Shown piece after piece: positions 1 to 7,441 of a DNA stretch of 64,000 nucleotides (position 1 is its first letter; each line of letters starts with the position of its first letter). Location: positions 62,001 to 126,000 of the forward strand of contig JADJPR010000023.1 in NCBI GenBank assembly GCA_016713135.1, given 5' to 3'. A program made the position numbers and the translations under genes. The notes below the pieces were generated by a model. It had not been told where the DNA came from, did no database searches, and saw only the letters and a program-made list of their open reading frames with translations. The stretch is from Rhodanobacteraceae bacterium (GTDB taxonomy: Bacteria; Pseudomonadota; Gammaproteobacteria; Xanthomonadales; SZUA-5).

Positions 1-263
1 AGCGGAAGGTCGCGGATCACGAGGCCGGTGGCATAGATCCCGCGCGATTCCTCGTCCGCCGCGTTGCAGCCGGTGTTGCCGATGTGCGGATAGGTCAGCG
101 TGACGATCTGCTGCGCGTAGGATGGATCGGTCAGGATCTCCTGGTAGCCGGTCAGGGCCGTGTTGAACACCACCTCGCCGCTACGGGCGCCCTCCGCACC
201 AATCGACAAGCCATTGAAAACACTGCCATCAGCCAGGGCCAGGATTGCGGATACGCGCGCCAT
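1..263 (-). CDS. carA: carbamoyl-phosphate synthase small subunit, N-terminal part (runs off window)
   Basis: Encodes the start of the glutamine-hydrolysing subunit of carbamoyl-phosphate synthetase, which supplies carbamoyl phosphate for arginine and pyrimidine synthesis in the cytoplasm. The 87 visible residues begin MARVSAILALADGS and contain the family blocks FNTALTGYQEILTDPSYA and LTYPHIGNTG, followed by ADEESRG and GLVIRDLP. These match the CPSase small-chain N-terminal domain; the glutaminase (class I amidotransferase) domain lies outside the window. The ATG at 263 has a GGAG element about 7 bases upstream. A second ATG at 267 is out of frame. The usual partner carB would lie further left. 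The identification is secure although only about a quarter of the gene is visible. Confidence 0.95.
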   Translation of the reverse strand, partial: MARVSAILALADGSVFNGLSIGAEGARSGEVVFNTALTGYQEILTDPSYAQQIVTLTYPHIGNTGCNAADEESRGIYATGLVIRDLP

Positions 264-341
264 TCATCACTCCGGGTGCGACAAGACCCGCGGATGCACC
301 AGAGCGGTGATCCGAAGGCTTGATCGATTGGGACCGACCGG

Positions 342-347
342 ATCATA
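342..347 (-). promoter_or_regulatory. carA: possible -10 element for carA
   Basis: On the minus strand this reads TATGAT, about 80 bases upstream of the carA start, and is followed by CCGG. The same TATGATCCG string precedes smc and the leucine dehydrogenase gene. No good -35 hexamer is visible at 16-18 bases, so this is only a plausible promoter. Confidence 0.35.
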
Positions 348-373
348 ACCGCTGCGCGGCGTGCTGACACTCG

Positions 374-394
374 GGCCCGGCAATCCGCCGGGCC
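374..394 (-). terminator. hairpin downstream of the small minus-strand gene
   Basis: GGCCCGGC and GCCGGGCC form a perfect 8-bp stem around the loop AATCC. It lies 18 bases past the stop codon at 412 and upstream of the carA promoter region. There is no strong T-tract, so it could be a weak or factor-assisted terminator. Confidence 0.4.
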
Positions 395-411
395 AGCGCC
401 CTACCCTGCGT

Positions 412-576
412 TCAGCGCCGTTCCGGTTCTGGCGGCTTGGGCGGCAGCAGCCGCGCGCGCAGCATCGCGTCTGCATATGCATAGGCCATCCGCGCGGTCC
501 CATCGACGTTCATCGGCAACACGCCAGGCACCTTGGGCGCGGGCAGCATCCCGGCCAGCGCGTGGGCTGCGAACAT
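412..576 (-). CDS. small hypothetical protein, possibly 5'-truncated
   Basis: A 54-codon frame starting at ATG 576, with the composition of real protein: MFAAHALAGMLPAP, then RMAYAYADAMLRAR and a Pro-rich tail. It resembles short proteins of Proteobacteria with an [F/Y]AAxALxGxL start and a YxxADAMLxAR end. I know these only as uncharacterised and often phage-associated. Protein-like sequence (IDANEALRLPTDPALLAL) continues upstream in the same frame to a TAA at 667-669, with no ATG or GTG. The gene may therefore use an unusual start or be a truncated remnant. A hairpin lies just downstream. Function unknown. Confidence 0.35.
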   Translation of the reverse strand: MFAAHALAGMLPAPKVPGVLPMNVDGTARMAYAYADAMLRARLLPPKPPEPERR

Positions 577-708
577 GTCGCGCAATGCGAGCAGGGCCGG
601 GTCGGTGGGCAGGCGTAGCGCTTCGTTGGCGTCGATGGGGGCAATTCCGGTGTGGGGTGCCCCACCTTACACCCTATCGAGGCCCGCGGAATGGTCCCGA
701 TCGTGACC

Positions 709-1317
709 CTACTTGAGGATCGCCGCGAAGCGCTTCTTGAACTTGGCGACTTTGGGCGCGATCACCAGACTGCAGTAGGGCTGCTCGCCATTCAGTTCGA
801 AGTACTCCTGGTGGTAGTCCTCGGCTGCATAGAACGCCTTCAACGGCTGCACCTCGGTGACGATGCTTCCACGCCATTCACCGCTGGCCGCGGTGCGCGC
901 GATGGCTTCCTCGATGGCCGTCTTCTGCGCCTCGTTGGCGTAGAAGGCGATCGAGCGGTATTGCGGGCCGACATCGTTCCCCTGGCGATTCAGGGTGGTG
1001 GGGTCGTGGATCGTGAAATAGACATCGAGCAGGGTGTCGCGGCTGACCACGGACGGATCGAAGGTGATCTCGACCACCTCCGCATGACCGGTGCGTCCGC
1101 CCGTCACTTGCTTGTAACTCGGGTTGGGCACCTCGCCGCCCGCGTAGCCGGAAACCGCGGACTCGACGCCGCGCACCTGGTCGTAGACGGCTTCGAGGCA
1201 CCAGAAACAACCGCCTCCAAGAACGAGCGATTCGAGTTGCGGGGTCTGGGCGGCGGCTGTGTTCATGGCGGCGAGGGTCAGGACTGAGAGTGTGAGGGTG
1301 CGGAACCAGGAGGACAT
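709..1317 (-). CDS. msrA: peptide-methionine (S)-S-oxide reductase, exported
   Basis: Repairs oxidised proteins by reducing methionine-S-sulfoxide. The 202-residue product has the MsrA signature GGGCFWC with the catalytic Cys near residue 37. Further blocks are SGYAGG, GHAEVVEITFDP and DYHQEY, and the domain ends at a typical length. I place the start at ATG 1317 because it gives a signal peptide (MSSWFRTLTLSVLTLAAMN, cleavage near AAAQ) and has AAGGA about 10 bases upstream. This implies a periplasmic enzyme rather than the cytosolic form. A longer frame upstream has no such support. It is divergent from the secreted protein gene at 1478. Methionine repair in the envelope is an inference from the leader. 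Confidence 0.93.
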   Translation of the reverse strand: MSSWFRTLTLSVLTLAAMNTAAAQTPQLESLVLGGGCFWCLEAVYDQVRGVESAVSGYAGGEVPNPSYKQVTGGRTGHAEVVEITFDPSVVSRDTLLDVYFTIHDPTTLNRQGNDVGPQYRSIAFYANEAQKTAIEEAIARTAASGEWRGSIVTEVQPLKAFYAAEDYHQEYFELNGEQPYCSLVIAPKVAKFKKRFAAILK

Positions 1318-1477
1318 CTTCGGGCATTCCTTGTGCGGTTGCGCTGGAGTGGACCGTCGCGGGGTGCCGGAGCTTTCGCGCTGTGGCGTGGGCCACAGCT
1401 TCACATGTGCACGCAATGGCCATCGGCGGGATGATGCGCGCACCGCGCTCTACACGATGCGAAGAGGAACCCGCGTC

Positions 1478-2557
1478 ATGCTTCCGAAATCCGGCCTTGC
1501 CCTGACCCTGGTGTCGCTCAGCGCGTCGCTGGCCGCCGCACCCCTGCCACGCGTGCACCCGGGCTCGCCGTGGTACCAGCGCATCGACCAGGCCGCGGCG
1601 CATCCGGACTCGGCGACGATGATCTCGACGCTCACGGGACTTGGCGGCTTCGGCAACAACCGCATGCAGATCGATTTCTCGATGCATGTGCTGTACGCCA
1701 CGCCAGGAACGCCGACCCAGCCCCTGATCGAGATCCCTAGCGCGGATCCGAACGACGACTACTACCTGCCGGACTGCGATGCGCTCGGCACGCCGATCCC
1801 GCTACCGGTGGGCGGTGCCATCGAGGGCCAGGCCGGCTACAGCTGCGATGTGTTCGGCAACGACTGCCATCTGCTGGTGGTCAACGGCAACGAAATCTTC
1901 GAGGTCTACCGGGCCAACGTCACGGCACAGGGCGTGCAGAGCCAGTGCCTGGCGCGCTGGCGCATGGATGCGCTGTATCCGGCCACCGGACGCGGCGAGC
2001 ATTGCACCAGCGCGGATGCCGCCGGCTTCCCGATCGCGCCGCTGCTGTTCAACGCCGATGAGGTGGCTGCTGCCGCCGCGCAGCCCGATGGCGACCTCGG
2101 CCACGCCATCCGTTTCATCCTGCCCAACCCACGGATGGCCAGCGACGCTACGCTCGGTGGCGTTTCGGGCCGGCTCTACGTGCGCCCCGGCACCCACGCG
2201 GGCGCGCCCTCGGGCCCGGCCGCCAGCGTGCCCTACGGCGCGCGCCTGCGGCTGCGCAGCGATTTCCCGATGACCGGCTACAACGCCGCCGCGCAGGTCA
2301 TCCTGCGCACGATGCAGCGTTACGGCATCGTGCTGGCCGACGGCGGCACCGTGGCCCTGAACGCGGAGAGCGACCGCTACACCACGAACACCTGGGCCAG
2401 CCTGGGCATCGGCTCGCGCGTGTTCGACCAGACGGCCGGCGCGCAGAAGGTCTTCGTCAGCGATTTCGCGGTTCTCGATACCGGGCCACGGATCGCCGAG
2501 ACCTACGAATGCGATCGAACGCAACTCGACCTGCTGTTTGGCAACGGCTTCGAATAA
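1478..2557 (+). CDS. exported protein of unknown function with GFE-type C-terminal tail
   Basis: A 359-residue protein starting at ATG 1478 (AGAGGA about 10 bases upstream) with a clear signal peptide, LALTLVSLSASLAAAPLP. The body contains HLLVVNGNEIFEVYRA, the block CTSADAAGFPIAP, GHAIRFILP, YGARLRLRSDF and a late block RYGIVLADGGT. I recall these from a family of secreted bacterial proteins of unknown role, found also in actinobacteria. Several Cys residues suggest disulfides outside the cytoplasm. The last nine residues, DLLFGNGFE, match the tail of the unrelated exported protein at 19670-22072. That suggests a shared sorting or anchoring tag. No enzymatic motif is recognised. Confidence 0.85.
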   Translation: MLPKSGLALTLVSLSASLAAAPLPRVHPGSPWYQRIDQAAAHPDSATMISTLTGLGGFGNNRMQIDFSMHVLYATPGTPTQPLIEIPSADPNDDYYLPDCDALGTPIPLPVGGAIEGQAGYSCDVFGNDCHLLVVNGNEIFEVYRANVTAQGVQSQCLARWRMDALYPATGRGEHCTSADAAGFPIAPLLFNADEVAAAAAQPDGDLGHAIRFILPNPRMASDATLGGVSGRLYVRPGTHAGAPSGPAASVPYGARLRLRSDFPMTGYNAAAQVILRTMQRYGIVLADGGTVALNAESDRYTTNTWASLGIGSRVFDQTAGAQKVFVSDFAVLDTGPRIAETYECDRTQLDLLFGNGFE

Positions 2558-2751
2558 GTCGGTCACCGTCTCCGCGGCGGCGGGTGTCGCGAGAGCATTG
2601 GCTTGCGATGTGGACTCACAAGGACCAGTGAAGCGACGCGGCGATTCGGAACAATCGGTCGATTCACTCGCGGAACCAAGCCGACGACCAATTGTCAAGG
2701 ATTGCACCGGCCAGCCAGAGGCCGGCATTCAACCTTTCACGAACGGACCCT

Positions 2752-3324
2752 GTGAACTTGAACAAGACTCTGCTTGCGATGCCCATCCTGCTGCTTTCGG
2801 CCAGCGCCCATGCGCAGTCCTTTTTTGCTGGCGCCAGCCTCGGTGAAGCGATCGTCGACGACTCCCCTCCCCAGGTCATCGGCGACCTGGACAACGAAAA
2901 CAGCTGGCGCATCCATGCTGGCTGGCAGTTTCATGAAAACTGGGCAGTGGAAGCCAGTTACCACGACTTTGGCACCGCTTCGGGCCAATTCAGCCCGTGC
3001 CCAGAAGCATGCACTCCGGACATTTCCATTTCTCGCGAGTTCTCGTCTGAGGCCTGGTCGCTGCGGGCGGCGTGGCGCCTGGGTACGCAGCGCTGGCAGC
3101 CGTTCGTGGCCGCTGGCTGGACCTGGTCGAACACCGACGGTCATGTCCGCGGTTTGGGTTCGGGCACCGGTGTCGGCTACAGCGACAGCGATAATGGCTT
3201 CAGCGCAGAACTGGGGATGCGCGTGCTGCTCGGCGAATCCTTTGCATTGCGTGCAGGCTACGAGTGGTTCGATCTCGACGCGTCCGATGGCGCTTTCAAT
3301 TTAGGCGGCGAGTTCACCTTCTGA
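2752..3324 (+). CDS. outer membrane beta-barrel protein (OmpA/OmpW-like barrel)
   Basis: A 190-residue protein. GTG at 2752 gives the signal peptide NLNKTLLAMPILLLSASAHA with cleavage before QSFF; an internal ATG at 2779 is an alternative start. The mature part shows alternating aromatic and polar strands (SWRIHAGWQF, NWAVEASYHDF, WSLRAAWRLG, FALRAGYEWFDLD). It ends in a C-terminal aromatic strand, NLGGEFTF, whose final Phe suits BAM-dependent insertion. An 8-stranded small barrel of the OMP_b-brl type is inferred. Two Cys in the first large loop could form a disulfide. The ligand or role is unknown. It is a single gene between the secreted protein gene and the frd operon. Confidence 0.85.
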   Translation: MNLNKTLLAMPILLLSASAHAQSFFAGASLGEAIVDDSPPQVIGDLDNENSWRIHAGWQFHENWAVEASYHDFGTASGQFSPCPEACTPDISISREFSSEAWSLRAAWRLGTQRWQPFVAAGWTWSNTDGHVRGLGSGTGVGYSDSDNGFSAELGMRVLLGESFALRAGYEWFDLDASDGAFNLGGEFTF

Positions 3325-3363
3325 TTCGGACACAAGTCCCCGACGATAACTGCAGTGCGGCCA

Positions 3364-3394
3364 GGTGGGTTGCCGAGGCACTCGAGCACCCACC
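3364..3394 (+). terminator. hairpin after the beta-barrel gene
   Basis: GGTGGGT (3364-3370) pairs with ACCCACC (3388-3394), with an inner TGCC/GGCA stem. It lies 40 bases past the stop at 3324 and just before the FNR-like site of the frd operon. There is no T-tract, so its role as a terminator is uncertain. Confidence 0.35.
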
Positions 3395-3408
3395 ATGAAA
3401 TGGGTCTG

Positions 3409-3422
3409 TTGATCTCCCTCAA
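3409..3422 (+). promoter_or_regulatory. FNR/Anr-type binding site upstream of frdABCD
   Basis: The sequence TTGATCTCCCTCAA matches the FNR consensus TTGAT-N4-ATCAA at 9 of 10 specified positions. Its centre is about 80 bases before the GTG start of frdA. If used as a class II activator site (centre near -41.5), transcription would begin near 3457. Oxygen-sensing control of fumarate reductase is standard in gammaproteobacteria, which makes the placement meaningful. No convincing -10 hexamer is visible. Confidence 0.65.
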
Positions 3423-3495
3423 CGCAGACACACTGGCTTGGGACTAGCGTCCGGCAAGTCTGGAAAGTGCCTTCGTCGGCTACCGGGGGAGATCC

Positions 3496-5295
3496 GTGGA
3501 TTCGTTCAAGGCAGATGTCGCGATCATCGGTGCCGGCGGCGCAGGGCTGCGCGCCGCGATCGCCGTGGCGCAATCCGATCCGCGCCTGAAGATCGCGCTG
3601 ATCTCCAAGGTCTACCCGATGCGCAGCCACACGGTGGCAGCCGAGGGCGGCGCGGCGGGCGTGGTCCAGGGGCACGACAGCCTGGAGCATCACTTTCACG
3701 ACACCGTCGCCGGCGGCGACTGGCTATGCGAGCAGGATGTGGTCGACTACTTCGTGGCCCACTGCACCGAGGAGATGGTGCAACTGGAGCACTGGGGTTG
3801 CCCCTGGAGTCGCAAGCCTGATGGCCACATCAACGTGCGTGCTTTCGGCGGCATGAAGATCGAGCGCACCTGGTTCGCCGCCGACAAGTCCGGCTTCCAC
3901 ATGCTGCACACGCTGTTCCAGACCTCGCTGCAATTCCCGTCCATCCGTCGTTTCGATGAACACTTCGCACTCGACCTGCTGGTCGACGACGGCCGCACCC
4001 AGGGCGTGGTGGCGGTCAATGTCGCCTCCGGCGAATTCGTGATGATCGAGGCCGGCGCGGTGGTGATCGCGACCGGCGGCGCCGGGCGGGTATTCCGCGA
4101 GAACACCAATGGCGGCATCGTCACCGGCGACGGCATGGCGCTGGCCTACCGCCACGGCGTGCCGCTGCGCGACATGGAATTCGTTCAGTACCACCCAACG
4201 TGCATGCCCGGCACCGGCCTGTTGTTCACCGAGGCCTGCCGCGGTGAAGGCGGTTTCCTGGTCAACAAGGACGGCTACCGCTACCTGCAGGACTATGGCC
4301 TGGGGCCGGCGGAACCAACGCCGCGCAACAAGGCGATGGAACTCGGCCCGCGCGACCGCCTGAGCCAGGCCTTCTGGTACGAACAGCAGAAGGGTCGCAC
4401 CATCGAGGGCCAGCATGGTCCTTGCGTGCACCTGGACTTGCGCCACCTCGGCCACAAGAAGCTGCGCGAACGCCTGCCGCAGATCTGCGAGCTGGCCGAG
4501 CAGTTCATGGGTATCGACCCGGCGCTCGCGCCGATCCCGGTACGCCCCGCGGTGCACTACACGATGGGCGGAATCCTGGTGGACGGAAAGTGCGCGAGTC
4601 CGTTGCCGGGCCTGTACGCCGCTGGCGAATGTTCCAGTGTCGGCATCCACGGCGCCAACCGCCTCGGGTCCAACTCCTTGTCCGAGATCTGCGTGTTCGG
4701 CAAGGTGGCCGGTGAGCAGGCCGCACAGCACGCACGCTCCGCCCCGGCGGGCAACTCCGCACGCCTGATGCAGCAGGCACAGGCGGCGCAGCAGAACGCC
4801 ATCAAGCTGCGCGGCACCCAGGGCAGCGAGAGGCTCTCGGTGTTGCGGCGCGAGATGGCGCAGACGATGGAAAACGGCTGCGGCATCTATCGCACCGGCG
4901 AAGGCATGCAAGCGACCTGCGACAAGCTGGTCGAGTTGCGCGAGCGTTACACACGGGTGCGGGTGGACGATGGCTCCAGTGTGTTCAACACCGAGTGGCT
5001 GCTGGCGATCGAACTCGGCTACCAGCTGGAAGTGGCGCAGGCGATGGCAGTGTCGGCGCTGAATCGCCGCGAGTCGCGCGGTGCACACCAGCGGCTGGAC
5101 GGTTTCAACACGCGCGACGACGCCAATTTCCTCAAGCATTCGCTGGCGGTGTCCGCGGGCGCCGACCCGCCGAAAATCAACTATGGCGAGGTCAAGATCA
5201 CCCATTCGCCGCCCGGCGTGCGCGCTTATGGCGCTGCCGGCGAAGCGGCCGATGCCGCCGGCAAGGCCCAGACCAGGGAGGCAGGCGCCCGATGA
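3496..5295 (+). CDS. frdA: fumarate reductase flavoprotein subunit
   Basis: Catalytic subunit of quinol:fumarate reductase, which reduces fumarate to succinate at the cytoplasmic face of the membrane. The 599-residue protein starts at GTG 3496, with GGGGGA 6 bases upstream. It has the N-terminal FAD fold (AIIGAGGAGLRAAI) and the covalent-FAD His at residue 45 in MRSHTVAAEGG, the same number as in the E. coli enzyme. It also has the substrate block HGANRLGSNSLSE and HYTMGGI. It overlaps frdB by ATGA. Assignment to Frd rather than Sdh rests on the downstream anchor subunits, which are FrdC and FrdD types. An FNR-like site lies upstream, so expression under oxygen limitation is expected. Confidence 0.95.
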   Translation: MDSFKADVAIIGAGGAGLRAAIAVAQSDPRLKIALISKVYPMRSHTVAAEGGAAGVVQGHDSLEHHFHDTVAGGDWLCEQDVVDYFVAHCTEEMVQLEHWGCPWSRKPDGHINVRAFGGMKIERTWFAADKSGFHMLHTLFQTSLQFPSIRRFDEHFALDLLVDDGRTQGVVAVNVASGEFVMIEAGAVVIATGGAGRVFRENTNGGIVTGDGMALAYRHGVPLRDMEFVQYHPTCMPGTGLLFTEACRGEGGFLVNKDGYRYLQDYGLGPAEPTPRNKAMELGPRDRLSQAFWYEQQKGRTIEGQHGPCVHLDLRHLGHKKLRERLPQICELAEQFMGIDPALAPIPVRPAVHYTMGGILVDGKCASPLPGLYAAGECSSVGIHGANRLGSNSLSEICVFGKVAGEQAAQHARSAPAGNSARLMQQAQAAQQNAIKLRGTQGSERLSVLRREMAQTMENGCGIYRTGEGMQATCDKLVELRERYTRVRVDDGSSVFNTEWLLAIELGYQLEVAQAMAVSALNRRESRGAHQRLDGFNTRDDANFLKHSLAVSAGADPPKINYGEVKITHSPPGVRAYGAAGEAADAAGKAQTREAGAR

Positions 5296-6047
5296 ACGCA
5301 TCCCCTCGCACGATCCGCATCGAAGTGCTGCGCTACCGGCCGGAACAGGAGAGCGAGCCGGCGGTGCAGGCCTTCGATGTCCCCTTCAGCGACGACATGT
5401 CGGTGCTGCAGGGTCTGCAGTACATCAAGGACGAACTCGACGGCAGCCTGTCCTACCGCTGGTCCTGCCGCATGGCGATCTGCGGCAGCTGCGGCATGAT
5501 GATCAACGGCGTGCCCAAGCTCGCCTGCAGCACTTTCCTGCGCGATCTCTATCCCGGCCCGCTGCGGGTCGAGCCGCTGGCGCATTTCCCGATCGAGCGC
5601 GACCTGGTCATCGTCATGGACGACTTCATGACCAAGCTGCACAAGATCCAGCCGTACATCATTCCGAAGGAAAAGCGCGCCCTCGCCGACGGCGAATACC
5701 TGCAGACGCCGCAGCAGCTTGCCCGGTATGAACAGTTCAGCGACTGCATCAACTGCATGTTGTGCTACGCGGCATGCCCGCAGTACGGGCTGAACAGCGA
5801 GTTCCTGGGCCCCGCGGCCACGGCGCTGGCGCACCGCTACAACATGGACAGCCGCGACGGCGGCCAAGCCCTGCGCATGCCGCACATCCATGCGGAGGAA
5901 GGCGTGTTCAACTGCACCGCGGTGGGCTACTGCTCCGAGGTCTGTCCCAAGGGCGTGGACCCGGCGAATGCGGTCAACGTGAACAAGACCGAGAGCGCCA
6001 AGGACTACTTCTTGCGCTTCCTGCGTCCGCGAGGAGGACAGCCATGA
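5292..6047 (+). CDS. frdB: fumarate reductase iron-sulfur subunit
   Basis: Electron-transfer subunit of 251 residues, linking the quinol site in FrdCD to FrdA. It shows a plant-type [2Fe-2S] ligand set (CRMAICGSCG plus a later Cys in KLACSTF). The [4Fe-4S] motif is CINCMLCYAACP, and the third-cluster region is CTAVGYCSEVCPKGVDP, where the arrangement fits the [3Fe-4S] cluster of E. coli FrdB. The block GPAATALAHRYNMDSRDGG is also close to E. coli FrdB. It starts at ATG 5292 inside the frdA stop and ends in an ATGA overlap with frdC. Coupled translation is likely. Confidence 0.95.
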   Translation: MNASPRTIRIEVLRYRPEQESEPAVQAFDVPFSDDMSVLQGLQYIKDELDGSLSYRWSCRMAICGSCGMMINGVPKLACSTFLRDLYPGPLRVEPLAHFPIERDLVIVMDDFMTKLHKIQPYIIPKEKRALADGEYLQTPQQLARYEQFSDCINCMLCYAACPQYGLNSEFLGPAATALAHRYNMDSRDGGQALRMPHIHAEEGVFNCTAVGYCSEVCPKGVDPANAVNVNKTESAKDYFLRFLRPRGGQP

Positions 6048-6442
6048 ACGCCCGACGTCCCTATCGGCGGCCGATGACTGGCTGGTGGCGGAAGAACCCC
6101 TACTTCGTCGAATACATGATCCACGAAGGCACCGCGCTGGCGGTCGCCGCGTATGCGCTGGTGTTGCTGGCTGGCCTGATTGCACTGGCGCGCGGCGAAG
6201 CAGCCTGGACCGCCTGGCTCTCGCTGCTGCAGAGCGCCCCGATGCTGATCCTGCATGGCGTGCTGCTGCTGGGATTCGTTTACCACACCTGGACCTGGTT
6301 CCACATCATGCCGCGCACCCTTCCGCCAATCCTGATCGGTGGCTCCCGCGTGGCCGGCAGCACGATCACCCGCGCCGGCCTGGCTGCCGCCCTGCTGGCG
6401 AGCGCGCTGGTCTACATCGTGGTTGCGAGGTTGGCCCCATGA
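6044..6442 (+). CDS. frdC: fumarate reductase membrane anchor subunit C
   Basis: A 132-residue protein with three predicted transmembrane helices (roughly residues 30-50, 65-85 and 108-128). The N-terminal pattern RPYRRPMTGWWRKNPYFVEYM matches the FrdC family, as does the LHGVLLLGFVYHTWTWFHI region. With FrdD it anchors FrdAB and forms the quinol site; these are heme-free anchors in E. coli. GAGGAGGA lies 5 bases before ATG 6044. Its start overlaps the frdB stop, and its own stop overlaps the frdD start. Confidence 0.9.
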   Translation: MNARRPYRRPMTGWWRKNPYFVEYMIHEGTALAVAAYALVLLAGLIALARGEAAWTAWLSLLQSAPMLILHGVLLLGFVYHTWTWFHIMPRTLPPILIGGSRVAGSTITRAGLAAALLASALVYIVVARLAP

Positions 6443-6792
6443 AACGCTCGAACGCTCCAATCTTCTGGGCCCTGTTCGGCGCCGGCGGCATGCTCTCGGC
6501 GCTTGTCGGCGCGATGCTGGTGTGGATCACCGGCCTTGCCGCCCCACTCGGCATCGGCCTGTCCAAGGCAAGTTTGAGCCATGCGAATGCGCTGGCAGTC
6601 GCCCAGAGCTGGCCCGGCAAGTTGGCGATCTTCGTCGTCGTTGCCCTGTTCCTGTGGCACGCGGCGCACCGCATCTTCCACACCCTGCATGACTTCGGCA
6701 TCCACGCCGGCATGGTTGCGAAGCTGCTGTGTTACGGCACCGCGATGGTCGGCACGCTGGCAGCCATCGCTGCGCTGGTGGCGATCGGCTGA
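6439..6792 (+). CDS. frdD: fumarate reductase membrane anchor subunit D
   Basis: A 117-residue protein with three transmembrane helices. The start MKRSNAPIFWALFGAGGM is the hallmark FrdD N-terminus, and LWHAAHRIFHTLHDFGIH corresponds to the conserved His-rich helix end near the quinol site. It overlaps frdC by ATGA and is the last gene of the operon. It converges on the ExoD-like gene with only four bases between the stop codons, leaving no room for an intergenic terminator. Confidence 0.92.
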   Translation: MKRSNAPIFWALFGAGGMLSALVGAMLVWITGLAAPLGIGLSKASLSHANALAVAQSWPGKLAIFVVVALFLWHAAHRIFHTLHDFGIHAGMVAKLLCYGTAMVGTLAAIAALVAIG

Positions 6793-6796
6793 GGAA

Positions 6797-7441
6797 TCAG
6801 AACAGCTTCGGCATCCAGCCGGTGAACCACTCGACCGCCTCACCGCCGAGGAAGTACAGCGCGTAGAAAAAGGCGCCGAAATAGACGATCGTGGCAACGA
6901 TCCAGAACACGCTGACGATCACCATCGCACCATCGCGCTCCAGCAGCGCAATCGCCGCCGACAGCATGGCCAGCGCCGGCAGGGTGTTGTTGAACGGCAG
7001 GATGGGCGCCGGAATCACCAGCAGCGCACCGCCGAGCGCGATCAGGCCGCCGCACAGGCGCTCGCCGAAACGGCCGTCGACCCAGCTGACCAGGCGCACT
7101 CGGGTCAGTCTTGCGAGCACCGAGATCAGCCAGCGGCACAGCCCCAGCAGGCGCTCCCACAGTTTGGTGGACGGCTTGATCTCGTAGATCTTCGCCGGCA
7201 GCCAGATGCGCTCGCGGCCGCGGAACAACTGCCAGCCGAGTGAGGTCAGCACCAGCCCACCGGCGCTCGACAGCGGGCCCAGCGTCAGCGGCTGGAGGAA
7301 GGGCAGGCACAACAGCACGGCCGAGAGAGCGAAGGCGGAGGTCTTCAGGCTGTCCAGCGCCTCACCGAGACTCATCGGCTCATGCTCCGCGCGCTCGACG
7401 CATTCGTTAAGCACGCGGATCAGGGTCTCACGATGTTCCAT
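6797..7441 (-). CDS. ExoD family membrane protein
   Basis: A 214-residue integral membrane protein. Family features are the N-terminal SLGEALDSLKTSAFALSAV, the block CLPFLQPLTLGPLSSAGG, and the hydrophobic C-terminal segments with VIPAPILPFNNTLPALAM. ExoD was named from exopolysaccharide work in rhizobia, but the molecular function is not established. I count four to five membrane segments. It is monocistronic on the minus strand, converging on frdD and with the hairpin repeat region upstream. Confidence 0.88.
   Translation of the reverse strand: MEHRETLIRVLNECVERAEHEPMSLGEALDSLKTSAFALSAVLLCLPFLQPLTLGPLSSAGGLVLTSLGWQLFRGRERIWLPAKIYEIKPSTKLWERLLGLCRWLISVLARLTRVRLVSWVDGRFGERLCGGLIALGGALLVIPAPILPFNNTLPALAMLSAAIALLERDGAMVIVSVFWIVATIVYFGAFFYALYFLGGEAVEWFTGWMPKLF

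Noticed and set aside
412..669. Prophage or phage remnant near the left end.
   Set aside because: Only one small phage-like frame is present, with no integrase, att site or structural genes nearby.
1259..1477. Longer N-terminus for the exported protein at 1478.
   Set aside because: The upstream 73 codons overlap the msrA start region, lack protein character and would bury the signal peptide.
3496..6792. Succinate dehydrogenase (sdhCDAB) instead of fumarate reductase.
   Set aside because: Gene order A-B-C-D and the anchor subunits match FrdC and FrdD; the sdh anchors would precede sdhA and carry heme ligands.
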